From NCBI GenBank assembly GCA_002454415.1, contig DKIT01000149.1, positions 4,948 to 15,984 on the forward strand: a stretch of DNA of 11,037 bases. Direction: 5' to 3'. Made by a program: the position numbers and the translations under genes. How positions within the stretch are numbered: the first letter of the stretch is position 1; every line of letters starts with the position of its first letter. Under the pieces are notes generated by a model. The model searched no databases. It saw only the letters and a list, made by a program, of their open reading frames with translations, and had not been told where the DNA came from. This DNA comes from Sphingobacterium sp. UBA6711. Lineage in GTDB: Bacteria; Bacteroidota; Bacteroidia; Sphingobacteriales; Sphingobacteriaceae. Of the stretch, positions 1 through 7,361 are shown one piece after another.

Positions 1-792
1 AATATTATTGTTGGAAATAAGGATCTCAAGTCAGAATTTGCACATAGCATTGTTTCAAAGTATCGAAAGTCGATCACGAGGAAAGGACAGTACTTCGAAG
101 CTAGCCTTGCTTATAATCTGGTGAACGACAAAATCGTCGCGAATCGTACGATCGAGACAAACTCGACCATTCAAAAAACGACTTACCGTAACACGGAAGG
201 TTATTATGATGTTAAGAGCTACTATCTATTCACTGCTTCGTTATTATCTGATAATTTGCAGATGAGTTTGAATGGAAATGCAGACTATTATAATAATATA
301 TCCTACATTAATGACAAAAAGAGTTTTGGAGGGCATTTTCTATTTACGCAGGCAATTCAATTTCGCTATACATTGAACGATATCTTTGAAGCTGAATTAA
401 ATGGCAACTATTCACTCAATAGGGCAACTTTTGACTGGCCGGTGCAGGACAATATCACGGCACATTCTGGAATCGTAGGGTTGGGCTCCAAGGCTTATCT
501 CGGTCAGCATTTTACCATGGGGCTTGAGCTGTCACAAAAGTTTAATGCTGGTTATTCAAGTTCATGGAGCAATATCAATCCAACCATCATTAATGCTTAT
601 CTTGAATATACTTTTGGTAGGAATAACCTGGGGATGCTAAGATTTCAGGGATTCGACCTTATGAATCAAAATACAGGGATTTCGCGGGCAGTAGTGGGAA
701 ATGATATTTTGGACGTACAAAATAATCGCCTGGCTCGTTACTTTATGTTGTCCTTGAATATAAGATTACAGAAATATCCTAAAAAGTCATGA
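1..792 (+). CDS. Outer-membrane beta-barrel protein, TonB-receptor-like, C-terminal part
   Basis: The reading frame is open from base 1, so this is the C-terminal 263 residues of a gene that begins before the window. The first residues read NIIVGNKDLKSEF, close to the 'GNPxLKPE' motif found in the barrel of Bacteroidota TonB-dependent receptors and the related outer-membrane beta-barrel (PF14905-like) family. The rest alternates polar and hydrophobic residues with many Tyr, Asn and Ser, as expected for long beta-hairpins, and ends in a last-strand pattern (RYFMLSLNIRLQKY) before a short basic tail. The protein should sit in the outer membrane. Its substrate cannot be told because the plug and any N-terminal domain lie outside the window. 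The stop overlaps the next start (ATGA), so the two genes are probably cotranscribed. No SusD-like partner is visible. The family call is fairly safe; a role in fucose uptake is not supported. Confidence 0.75.
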   Translation, partial: NIIVGNKDLKSEFAHSIVSKYRKSITRKGQYFEASLAYNLVNDKIVANRTIETNSTIQKTTYRNTEGYYDVKSYYLFTASLLSDNLQMSLNGNADYYNNISYINDKKSFGGHFLFTQAIQFRYTLNDIFEAELNGNYSLNRATFDWPVQDNITAHSGIVGLGSKAYLGQHFTMGLELSQKFNAGYSSSWSNINPTIINAYLEYTFGRNNLGMLRFQGFDLMNQNTGISRAVVGNDILDVQNNRLARYFMLSLNIRLQKYPKKS

Positions 793-1760
793 TGAAAGCG
801 ATAGTTATTACAGAACCAGGTGGACCTGAAGAATTGCGGGTGCAGGAGGTAAACCTGCCTCAGATTGGAGAACTGGATGTTCGGATCGAAGTAAAAGCCG
901 CGGGAGTAAACCGGCCTGATGTATTCCAGCGAAAGGGAAACTATCCAGCTCCTCCGGGAGTGGATCCGCGTATTCCCGGACTTGAGGTTGCGGGCGTAAT
1001 TGTAGAAAAAGGCAAAGATGTGACGGAATGGAATATTGGCGATCGTGTTTGCGCCCTTGTGGCCGGGGGTGGATATGCTGCTTATGTGAAAGTGTTTAAT
1101 GGCCATTGTTTGCCTATCCCAGACGGTCTAAGTTTTGAAGAAGCAGCCTCATTGCCTGAGACTGTTTTTACCGTATGGGACAATGTGTTTCGAAGGGGAC
1201 AACTCAAGGCTGGAGAGCATTTTTTGGTGCATGGCGGTGCCGGTGGTATTGGCAGTACGGCTATACAGTTGGGTACCTTGTTTGGAGCCGAGGTTTATAC
1301 GACTATTAGTTCGGCCGAAAAAGCCGATTTTTGCCAATCTCTCGGAGCGATTAAAGCCATCAATTATAAACATCAGGATTTTGAGAATGAGCTCAAGTTT
1401 CTCGGGGTTGATGTGATTTTAGATAGTATTGGAGGTTCATATTTTGAAAAAAATATTAATATACTCAATCCAGATGGTCGCTTGATCTATATCAATGCCA
1501 TGGATGGAGCCAAAGTAACGTTAAATTTGCTTAAACTAATGCAAAAGCGCATACGCTTAACAGGAAGTACGTTGAGAGCACGTGATCAAGAGTTTAAGCA
1601 GGTATTGCGAAATGAAATTTGGATTAATGTCTGGCCGAAGCTTACTGCTGGAAATTTCAAACCTAACTTATTTCAGGTCTTGCCATTTACTGATGCGCCA
1701 GAGGCACATCGTTTAATGGAAGATTCGAGTCTGCTGGGGAAAATAGTCTTACGTTTTTGA
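789..1760 (+). CDS. NAD(P)H:quinone oxidoreductase, MDR superfamily (PIG3-like)
   Basis: This is a 323-residue medium-chain dehydrogenase/reductase of the zinc-free quinone oxidoreductase type. The N-terminal GroES-like domain carries AAGVNRPDVFQRKGNYP (about residues 37-53) and PGLEVAGVI. The Rossmann domain begins around residue 145 with HGGAGGIGS (H148 to S156), the NADPH-binding loop. Zinc-ligand cysteines of alcohol dehydrogenases are absent. Family members reduce quinones or other activated carbonyls with NADPH in the cytoplasm; the substrate here is unknown. Two adjacent ATG codons (789 and 792) are possible starts. The first overlaps the upstream stop as ATGA, which suggests translational coupling. 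The 3' end overlaps the convergent AraC gene by 12 bp. Nothing links it directly to fucose breakdown. Confidence 0.88.
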   Translation: MMKAIVITEPGGPEELRVQEVNLPQIGELDVRIEVKAAGVNRPDVFQRKGNYPAPPGVDPRIPGLEVAGVIVEKGKDVTEWNIGDRVCALVAGGGYAAYVKVFNGHCLPIPDGLSFEEAASLPETVFTVWDNVFRRGQLKAGEHFLVHGGAGGIGSTAIQLGTLFGAEVYTTISSAEKADFCQSLGAIKAINYKHQDFENELKFLGVDVILDSIGGSYFEKNINILNPDGRLIYINAMDGAKVTLNLLKLMQKRIRLTGSTLRARDQEFKQVLRNEIWINVWPKLTAGNFKPNLFQVLPFTDAPEAHRLMEDSSLLGKIVLRF

Positions 1761-2612
1761 TCGCTGAAAATTGAGCGGTGTGGTGCCCGTTAAATTTTTA
1801 AAGTATTTATGAAAACTAGAAAAGTTCTGAAAGCCCGCTTCAAAGCAGATTTGTTTTACTGTATGCTTGTTTTCCAGCAATAGATTGCAGGCTGTTTTTA
1901 CCCGCATTTCTATCAGAAATTGAAAAAGTGTTTTTCCAATCTGTGACTTGAAGTAGCGACAAAAAGAGTTTGGTGTCATTCCAGTTAAAGATGCTAACTC
2001 CTCTAGCCGTATCTGATCCCGGTAATTTTCGCCAATATATTGCATGGCAATCTGCATCCGATTGGCATCCGGATCCTGCAGCTGGATGCTGAAGGTGGGG
2101 CTGGTCAATAAATCAGGTTGTTCCTCCTCTGAGATACAGAGTAAGATCGCTAACAAATGGATGATACGTAATGTGTTTGCTGCGTTCAAAATGCGATCGA
2201 TTAATTCTGCACTCTTGCTCCGGCTAGCTTCCGAAAGGGAAATACCACGTTTGGATAAACGCATCAGGTCCTTAATGTTCTTATTCTCGGGTAAATTAAT
2301 GAATTCATTTCCCCAAAAATTTTCTTTAAAATGGAGGACACGAATGTCTGCAGGTTCGAGGGCATCCTCCTGTAGATACATTTCATCGAACAGCCAATAA
2401 TGAGGAAGGTTGGATCCGACTAAAGTAATATCACCTGATTCGAAGCGCCGTACACTATCGCCAATAAATTGCGTTCCGGAACCTTTGGCAAAGTAAATTA
2501 ATTCTAGCTCTTCGTGATAATGCCAACGATTATGGTATTGTGGCGTATTGTCCCTTCTTGCACTGAAAGAATATTCAAGATTACTATTTAAATGAAGCAG
2601 CTGTGCTTTCAT
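1749..2612 (-). CDS. AraC-family transcriptional regulator (probable regulator of the fucose genes)
   Basis: This is a 287-residue protein with the two-part AraC layout. The N-terminal cupin-like sensor is recognisable by WHYHEELELIYFAKGSG (about residues 30-46) and GDITLVGSNLPHYW. The C-terminal AraC/XylS DNA-binding domain spans about residues 186-285. Its first helix-turn-helix is LEELASLTGMTPNSFCRYFK and its second is VKQICFEAGFQNFSSFHKYFK, followed by the family signature TGTTPLNF. It is transcribed away from fucP across a shared 144-bp spacer, the usual arrangement for a local sugar-responsive activator. The inducer is inferred to be L-fucose or a pathway intermediate; no residue proves this. 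The 3' end runs 12 bp into the convergent oxidoreductase gene, leaving no room for a terminator between them. Confidence 0.88.
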   Translation of the reverse strand: MKAQLLHLNSNLEYSFSARRDNTPQYHNRWHYHEELELIYFAKGSGTQFIGDSVRRFESGDITLVGSNLPHYWLFDEMYLQEDALEPADIRVLHFKENFWGNEFINLPENKNIKDLMRLSKRGISLSEASRSKSAELIDRILNAANTLRIIHLLAILLCISEEEQPDLLTSPTFSIQLQDPDANRMQIAMQYIGENYRDQIRLEELASLTGMTPNSFCRYFKSQIGKTLFQFLIEMRVKTACNLLLENKHTVKQICFEAGFQNFSSFHKYFKNLTGTTPLNFQRSKT

Positions 2613-2756
2613 AATTACGAAATATATGCAGTAAAGTTACATATTTGAGTTCGGTAATGGTAATATAGCTTAATAATTTGATAATATACCTGAATGTTGT
2701 CTAGCTTTTTTAAGCTTATTTTACATAAAATAACTACTTATAACCATTTGAAAAAT
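2613..2756. promoter_or_regulatory. Divergent regulatory region between the AraC regulator and fucP
   Basis: This 144-bp, very AT-rich spacer lies between the starts of two divergent genes and must hold the promoters of both, plus any site for the AraC protein. Visible elements are a tandem GGTAATGGTAAT (2653-2664), a possible half-site direct repeat, and AGCTT-N4-AAGCT (2703-2716), an inverted repeat overlapping the candidate fucP -7 element. For the minus-strand gene, a TAACTTTA (one base off TAnnTTTG) lies about 25 nt before the ATG, with no clear -33 partner. Binding sites are guesses from arrangement only. Confidence 0.55.
2677..2709 (+). promoter_or_regulatory. Candidate Bacteroidota-type promoter for fucP
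   Basis: TTTG at 2677-2680 is followed after 21 nt by TAGCTTTT at 2702-2709, one base off the TAnnTTTG -7 consensus known from Bacteroidota. The spacing fits that promoter class. Transcription would start near 2716, about 40 nt before the ATG at 2757. This argues against the in-frame ATG at 2694, which lies between the two elements. AT-rich sequence makes chance matches likely, so this is only a candidate. Confidence 0.35.
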
Positions 2757-4022
2757 ATGACGAATAAAAAGAGTTACACATTTGCCTTGATTTTGGTAAC
2801 ATCCTTATTCTTTTTTTGGGGATTTATTCATAATCTTGATCCAATCCTGATCCCGCACCTAAGGAATGCTTTTAGTTTATCACATTTCCAAGCTTCATTG
2901 GTCGATTCGGCCGTGTTTATCGCTTATTTTGTAATGGCCATTCCGGCTGGGATCATCATGAAAAAATATGGTTATAAAGCGGGTATTTTAATTGGCCTAA
3001 TCTTTTTTGCGGTCGGTTGTTTTCTATTTGTTCCCGCAGCCAACACGATTAGTTACGTTTTCTTTTTGGGAGCCTTGTTCGTTGTTGCCTGTGGCCTCAC
3101 CATTCTTGAAACTGCTGCAAACCCGTATGTTGCGATATTGGGAGATCCTTCCACCTCAGCCCAACGGCTTAATTTTGCACAGTCCTTTAATGGATTGGCG
3201 GCTTTTTTAGCACCTATATTTGGTGGAAAATTTATTTTATCACACGAACCCAAGACGCAGGAAGAGCTCGCTCAGATGGCCGAACAAGCCAAGCTTGCTT
3301 ATATTCAGTCGGAGACCGCCTCTGTAAAACTGCCTTATGTGGTGTTGGGCATATTGATTTTGCTGATCGCGGCCTTATTTTACTTTACCAGATTGCCCGA
3401 TATCAAAGATGCTGAGGAGGAAGGGAAATCGGGGTTTTTCCACGCATTAAGACATAAAAATGTACGATGGGCTGTGGTAGCGCAGTTTTTTTATGTTGGC
3501 GCTCAGGTTTGTGTTTTGAGTTTCTTGGTATTATATGCGACTGAAGCGGCAGGCATTTCCGGTAAGGATGGTGCTGATTATGCAGGTTTCGCCGGATTGG
3601 CGTTTATGCTCGGTAGATTTATAGGAACCTTTTTTATGCGATTTGTTTCTGCATCGAAGTTGCTTATTATCTACTCATTTGTCACCATTATCTTGTCGTT
3701 GTTTGTGATCTTTGGCTCAGGTATACAAACCCTGTATGCTTTGATCGGTATCGCATTCTTTATGTCTATCATGTTTCCGACAATTTTTGCTTTTGGTGTG
3801 CAAGGAATTGGAGCGGATACAAAGTCTGCATCTAGCTTAATCGTTATGTCCATTGTCGGCGGTGCGTTCTTGCCGCCAATTTTAGGTTTTATCTCCGATA
3901 AAACAGGACACTTCCAATATGGTTATTTTGTACCGTTGGTCTGCTTTATCGTTGTTTTGATTTTTGCTTTCCAAAATAGAAATGTCAGTATTGCAGAAAC
4001 TGAAAATCTCAAATCACATTAA
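2757..4022 (+). CDS. fucP: L-fucose:H+ symporter FucP (MFS)
   Basis: This is a 421-residue, 12-helix major facilitator of the FHS (fucose-galactose-glucose:H+ symporter) family. TM1 reads FFFWGFIHNLDPIL (residues 18-31) and carries D28, near the proton-linked Asp46 of E. coli FucP. TM4 holds ILETAANPY with E118, matching the essential Glu135 region, and N122. The loop between helices 5 and 6 (around residues 160-190) is long and polar. Later helices include GLAFMLGRFIGTFFMRF. The start at 2757 gives the usual family beginning (MTNKKSYTFALILVTS); an in-frame ATG at 2694 would add 21 residues and fall inside the likely promoter. It is the first gene of the catabolic operon and imports fucose across the inner membrane. 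Close relatives can carry L-galactose, D-arabinose or other hexoses, so the substrate rests partly on context. Confidence 0.92.
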   Translation: MTNKKSYTFALILVTSLFFFWGFIHNLDPILIPHLRNAFSLSHFQASLVDSAVFIAYFVMAIPAGIIMKKYGYKAGILIGLIFFAVGCFLFVPAANTISYVFFLGALFVVACGLTILETAANPYVAILGDPSTSAQRLNFAQSFNGLAAFLAPIFGGKFILSHEPKTQEELAQMAEQAKLAYIQSETASVKLPYVVLGILILLIAALFYFTRLPDIKDAEEEGKSGFFHALRHKNVRWAVVAQFFYVGAQVCVLSFLVLYATEAAGISGKDGADYAGFAGLAFMLGRFIGTFFMRFVSASKLLIIYSFVTIILSLFVIFGSGIQTLYALIGIAFFMSIMFPTIFAFGVQGIGADTKSASSLIVMSIVGGAFLPPILGFISDKTGHFQYGYFVPLVCFIVVLIFAFQNRNVSIAETENLKSH

Positions 4023-4031
4023 TTAAATAGC

Positions 4032-4364
4032 ATGAAAAGATATGTCATGGCGCTGGATCTGATCAACGATCCACAGCTGATCAAAGAATATGAGGACTAC
4101 CATCGTGAGGTATGGCCGGAAATAAAGCGTTCGATTCTGGATGCTGGTGTCGAACAGATGGAAATCTATCGTTTTGAGAATAGATTGTTTATGAACATGG
4201 AGGTAGGGGAGGACTTTTCATTTGAAAAAAAAGCAGCGATGGATGCGGCTAATGAAAAAGTACAGGAATGGGAGCAGCTGATGTGGAAATATCAGGCGGC
4301 AATACCGGGTGCAAAACCTGGGGAGAAATGGGTAATGATGAGCAAAATATTTGAATTAGTATAA
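4032..4364 (+). CDS. RhaM-type sugar mutarotase (likely L-fucose mutarotase)
   Basis: This is a 110-residue protein of the L-rhamnose mutarotase family (COG3254, formerly DUF718), a dimeric ferredoxin-like barrel fold. The diagnostic YHREVWPEI segment (residues 23-31) contains H24, matching the catalytic His of E. coli RhaM, and a conserved WKYQAAIPGAKPGEKW tail follows. The length equals the family norm. It interconverts alpha and beta pyranoses of a 6-deoxy sugar in the cytoplasm. It starts 9 bp after fucP and ends 2 bp before the dehydratase gene, and every other sugar gene here points to fucose. It therefore probably acts on L-fucose, supplying the anomer used by the dehydrogenase, although by sequence alone it could be a rhamnose enzyme. 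It is unrelated to the FucU/RbsD-type fucose mutarotase. Confidence 0.88.
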   Translation: MKRYVMALDLINDPQLIKEYEDYHREVWPEIKRSILDAGVEQMEIYRFENRLFMNMEVGEDFSFEKKAAMDAANEKVQEWEQLMWKYQAAIPGAKPGEKWVMMSKIFELV

Positions 4365-4366
4365 TT

Positions 4367-6025
4367 ATGGCAATACAACGTTATTTACAGATCCATCCGA
4401 TGGATAATGTCCTGGTAGCATTGCAGGACTTGACTGAAGGGACTAGGATTATTTTTGAGGGAAAGGAATTCACGTTGAAGCAAGCTGTTGCTGCCAAGCA
4501 TAAATTTACCATCCAACCCATGCAGCAGGATGCAGAAATATTGATGTACGGTGTTCTGGTCGGTAAGTTAAATACAAACTTAGACGAGGGAGAGCTCATT
4601 ACAACTGAAAATCTGCGCCATGCATCAGAAGATTTTAAAATGGGCAATCGGAAAACAAGTTGGACCCAGCCCGATATATCTGCGTTTAAAAATAAAACTT
4701 TTAAGGGATTCCACCGCTCTAATGGTTCTGTTGGAACGGCAAACTACTGGTTGGTCATCCCGCTTGTTTTTTGTGAAAACAGGAATGTATTGACTTTAAA
4801 GGCCGCTTTTGAGGAAAAGCTAGGGTATAAGGTAAAAGCGAATAACTATGTTTCTGAAGTAGAAGATCTAATTGGACTTTATAAATCGGGAGCGGATATA
4901 AACCAGATACTGAGCCAGGATTTGTTGGCAAATTCGACGACCAATGAGCAAGAACGCTTGTTCAAAAATGTAGATGGTATTAAGTTTTTGAATCATGAAA
5001 TGGGCTGTGGAGGAACACGAATGGATTCAGATGCGCTATGTGGTCTTTTGGCAGGATACATAACACATCCAAATGTTGCGGGAGCAACGGTATTGAGTTT
5101 GGGATGCCAGCATGCCCAGGCTTCTATTTTAAAGGCGGAAATTGAAAAGCGGATTCCGGGATTTGATCGTCCGCTCTATATCTTTGAACAACAAAAAGAG
5201 GGGACTGAGAAAGAATTGATGCAAAAGGCTATTAAGGCAACTTTTGCAGGGATGATGCAAGCCGATAAGAATGAGCGAAAACCGGCTACATTGGACAAAT
5301 TATGTGTTGGTCTTGAGTGCGGTGGATCGGATGGTTTTTCTGGTATTTCAGCCAACCCGGCACTTGGTTTTGTTTCCGATATCTTGGTAAGTTTAGGAGG
5401 GTCGGTCATTCTGGCTGAGTTTCCGGAGTTGTGCGGTGTAGAACAAGAGCTCAGCGATCGTTGTATTGACGAAGCTACTGCAGAAAAATTTATGTCACTG
5501 ATGCGTACCTATAATGCGAAGGCAGAGGCTGATGGTTCAGGTTTTTATATGAACCCTTCTCCGGGCAATATACGCGACGGTTTGATTACTGATGCGATTA
5601 AATCAGCCGGTGCTGCTAAAAAAGGTGGAACCTCGCCTGTTGCGGCGGTGATTGATTATCCCGAATTGGCTAATGGTCCAGGGCTAAATTTGTTATGTAC
5701 GCCTGGTAATGATGTTGAAAGCACAACGGCAGAAGTTGCCGCGGGCGCTAATATTGTCCTGTTCACAACTGGTTTGGGAACACCTACGGGTAATCCGATT
5801 ACACCTGTTGTTAAACTTTCCACCAATACGAAGACGTTTGAAAAAATGCCAGATATCTTAGATCTGAACTGTGGTACCATTATCGAGGGTACAGAAACGA
5901 TTGAAGAGGCTGCACATCGTATCTTGAATTATGTGATTGAAGTTGCTTCCGGGGAAGTAAAACCTAAAGCAGTGTTGTTGGGACAAGATGATTTTATCCC
6001 TTGGCGTCGCGGGGTTTCTTTGTAG
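4367..6025 (+). CDS. UxaA/altronate dehydratase-family sugar-acid dehydratase (probable L-fuconate dehydratase)
   Basis: This is a 552-residue protein of the altronate/galactarate dehydratase family. The N-terminal SAF-type domain (about residues 10-90) includes AAKHKFTI with H45 and ends in GELITTENLRH. The UxaA catalytic domain follows, with KGFHRSNGSVGTANYW, HEMGCGG (H210, C214), SLGCQHAQ (C247), LECGGSDGFSGISANP (C318) and LNCGTIIEG (C502). These His/Cys clusters are the family's conserved, presumed iron-site motifs. Members remove water from C2-C3 of hexonates to give 2-keto-3-deoxy acids. The expected substrate here is L-fuconate, giving 2-keto-3-deoxy-L-fuconate, because this is the only dehydratase among otherwise complete fucose genes. 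The protein is somewhat longer than classical UxaA (about 495 residues). The family call is firm; the substrate is inferred from context. Confidence 0.9.
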   Translation: MAIQRYLQIHPMDNVLVALQDLTEGTRIIFEGKEFTLKQAVAAKHKFTIQPMQQDAEILMYGVLVGKLNTNLDEGELITTENLRHASEDFKMGNRKTSWTQPDISAFKNKTFKGFHRSNGSVGTANYWLVIPLVFCENRNVLTLKAAFEEKLGYKVKANNYVSEVEDLIGLYKSGADINQILSQDLLANSTTNEQERLFKNVDGIKFLNHEMGCGGTRMDSDALCGLLAGYITHPNVAGATVLSLGCQHAQASILKAEIEKRIPGFDRPLYIFEQQKEGTEKELMQKAIKATFAGMMQADKNERKPATLDKLCVGLECGGSDGFSGISANPALGFVSDILVSLGGSVILAEFPELCGVEQELSDRCIDEATAEKFMSLMRTYNAKAEADGSGFYMNPSPGNIRDGLITDAIKSAGAAKKGGTSPVAAVIDYPELANGPGLNLLCTPGNDVESTTAEVAAGANIVLFTTGLGTPTGNPITPVVKLSTNTKTFEKMPDILDLNCGTIIEGTETIEEAAHRILNYVIEVASGEVKPKAVLLGQDDFIPWRRGVSL

Positions 6026-6045
6026 ATAACCAAATAATCAATATA

Positions 6046-7359
6046 ATGAAACTTAAACATCTAATCTGTGGCTTGGCTCTGCTGGTGGGCTCGGTATCCG
6101 CTAGTTATGGTCAGCAGCATTATCAGCCAAGTGCCGAAAATCTGAAAAATAGAGAATGGTTTGAACAATCTCGATTTGGAGTTTTTATCCATTGGGGGGT
6201 GTATAGTGTGTTGGGAGATGGCGAATGGGTAATGAATAACCAAAATATTAGCTTGGATGAATATGCACTTTTACCCAAGTTTTTTAACCCTATTTCCTTC
6301 GATGCAAAAGAATGGGCAAGATTGTTTAAGAAAGCCGGAGCGAAGTATATCACTTTTACCACCAGACATCACGATGGATTTTCGATGTGGGATAGTCAGA
6401 CCTCAGATTACAATGTCGTAAAGAAATCGCCGTTTAAGCGTGATGTTGTGAAGGAACTTGTTGAGGCTTGTCACGCAGAGGGAATAAAAGTCATGTTCTA
6501 TTATTCACTCTTAGATTGGCACCGGGATGACTATTTACCTGTTGGTAAGACGGGCGGCGGTATTGCGGGCCGTGATTCTACAAAGGGCGACTGGAATCAG
6601 TATGTCCAGTTTATGAAAAATCAATTGACCGAACTTTTGAGCAATTATGGTCAGATCGACGGGATCTGGTTTGACGGCCATTGGGATAAACCCAAGGAAG
6701 ATTGGCGTTTCAAGGAGATCTATGAGTTGATCCATAAGTTACAACCGCAATGCTTGGTCGGAAACAATCACCACTTAGCACCATTCGAAGGGGAGGACTT
6801 TCAAATGTTCGAACGTGATCTTCCTGGAGAGAATAAGACTGGATTTGGTACAAAAGCACATGATGTCGGTAAACTTCCGAAGGAGGTTTGTGGAACAATT
6901 GCGGGATCTTGGGGATTCGAATTGAAAGATAGAACGCGCAAATCATTTAAAGAAGTGTTGACCTATTTGGTTAAAGCTGCCGGACACGGTTCCAACCTAT
7001 TGCTCAACGTTGGCCCTATGCCAAACGGTGAAATTCAGGATTATCAACAAGAACGATTGAAAGAACTGGGGAAATGGCTGGAAGTTTATGGTGAAACCAT
7101 CTATGGAACGGAAGGGGGAGCCATCTCACCGACAGATGATTATGCGTTGACAAAAAAAGGAAATCAGGTTTATTTACACCTATTCAAGACTGAGAAGAAA
7201 GAATTGGTAATAGATAATCTTCCTTATCAAGTAAAGAAAGTGAAGACATTTATTGGAAATAAAGATATTAAGTTTACGAATAAAAACAATAGTCTGCAAT
7301 TGGCCCTGCCGGAATCTACGGATGAAGCGGATCTTGTATTGACATTAACAATTAAATAA
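6046..7359 (+). CDS. Secreted alpha-L-fucosidase, GH29
   Basis: This is a 437-residue glycoside hydrolase family 29 enzyme. The N-terminus (MKLKHLICGLALLVG...) is a type I signal peptide, probably cut around SYGQ/Q near residue 23. There is no lipobox, so a soluble periplasmic or exported protein is expected. Catalytic-domain motifs are RFGVFIHWGVYS (H49), TRHHDGFSMW (H108, H109), MFYYSLLDWH and DGIWFDGHWD, where D210 matches the catalytic nucleophile of GH29. A short beta-rich C-terminal domain follows from about residue 360. It releases L-fucose from alpha-fucosylated glycans. The ATG at 6046 was chosen because it starts the signal peptide; an upstream in-frame TTG (6001) would overlap the dehydratase gene and bury the signal. 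It lies 20 bp after the dehydratase and 2 bp before the next SDR. Confidence 0.93.
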   Translation: MKLKHLICGLALLVGSVSASYGQQHYQPSAENLKNREWFEQSRFGVFIHWGVYSVLGDGEWVMNNQNISLDEYALLPKFFNPISFDAKEWARLFKKAGAKYITFTTRHHDGFSMWDSQTSDYNVVKKSPFKRDVVKELVEACHAEGIKVMFYYSLLDWHRDDYLPVGKTGGGIAGRDSTKGDWNQYVQFMKNQLTELLSNYGQIDGIWFDGHWDKPKEDWRFKEIYELIHKLQPQCLVGNNHHLAPFEGEDFQMFERDLPGENKTGFGTKAHDVGKLPKEVCGTIAGSWGFELKDRTRKSFKEVLTYLVKAAGHGSNLLLNVGPMPNGEIQDYQQERLKELGKWLEVYGETIYGTEGGAISPTDDYALTKKGNQVYLHLFKTEKKELVIDNLPYQVKKVKTFIGNKDIKFTNKNNSLQLALPESTDEADLVLTLTIK

Positions 7360-7361
7360 CA

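Noticed and set aside
738..1106. 122-codon open frame on the minus strand
   Set aside because: It lies antisense to the barrel end and the oxidoreductase, which have clear family motifs. No recognisable protein is encoded.
2044..2400. 118-codon open frame on the plus strand
   Set aside because: It is antisense to the AraC regulator, with low-complexity composition and no motif.
2694..2756. N-terminal 21-residue extension of FucP from ATG 2694
   Set aside because: The extra residues are not part of the usual family start, and the ATG lies between the candidate -33 and -7 elements. ATG 2757 gives the typical MTNKKSYTFAL beginning.
6001..6045. TTG start for the fucosidase overlapping the dehydratase end
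   Set aside because: It would put 15 residues ahead of a clear signal peptide. ATG 6046 starts exactly at the signal.
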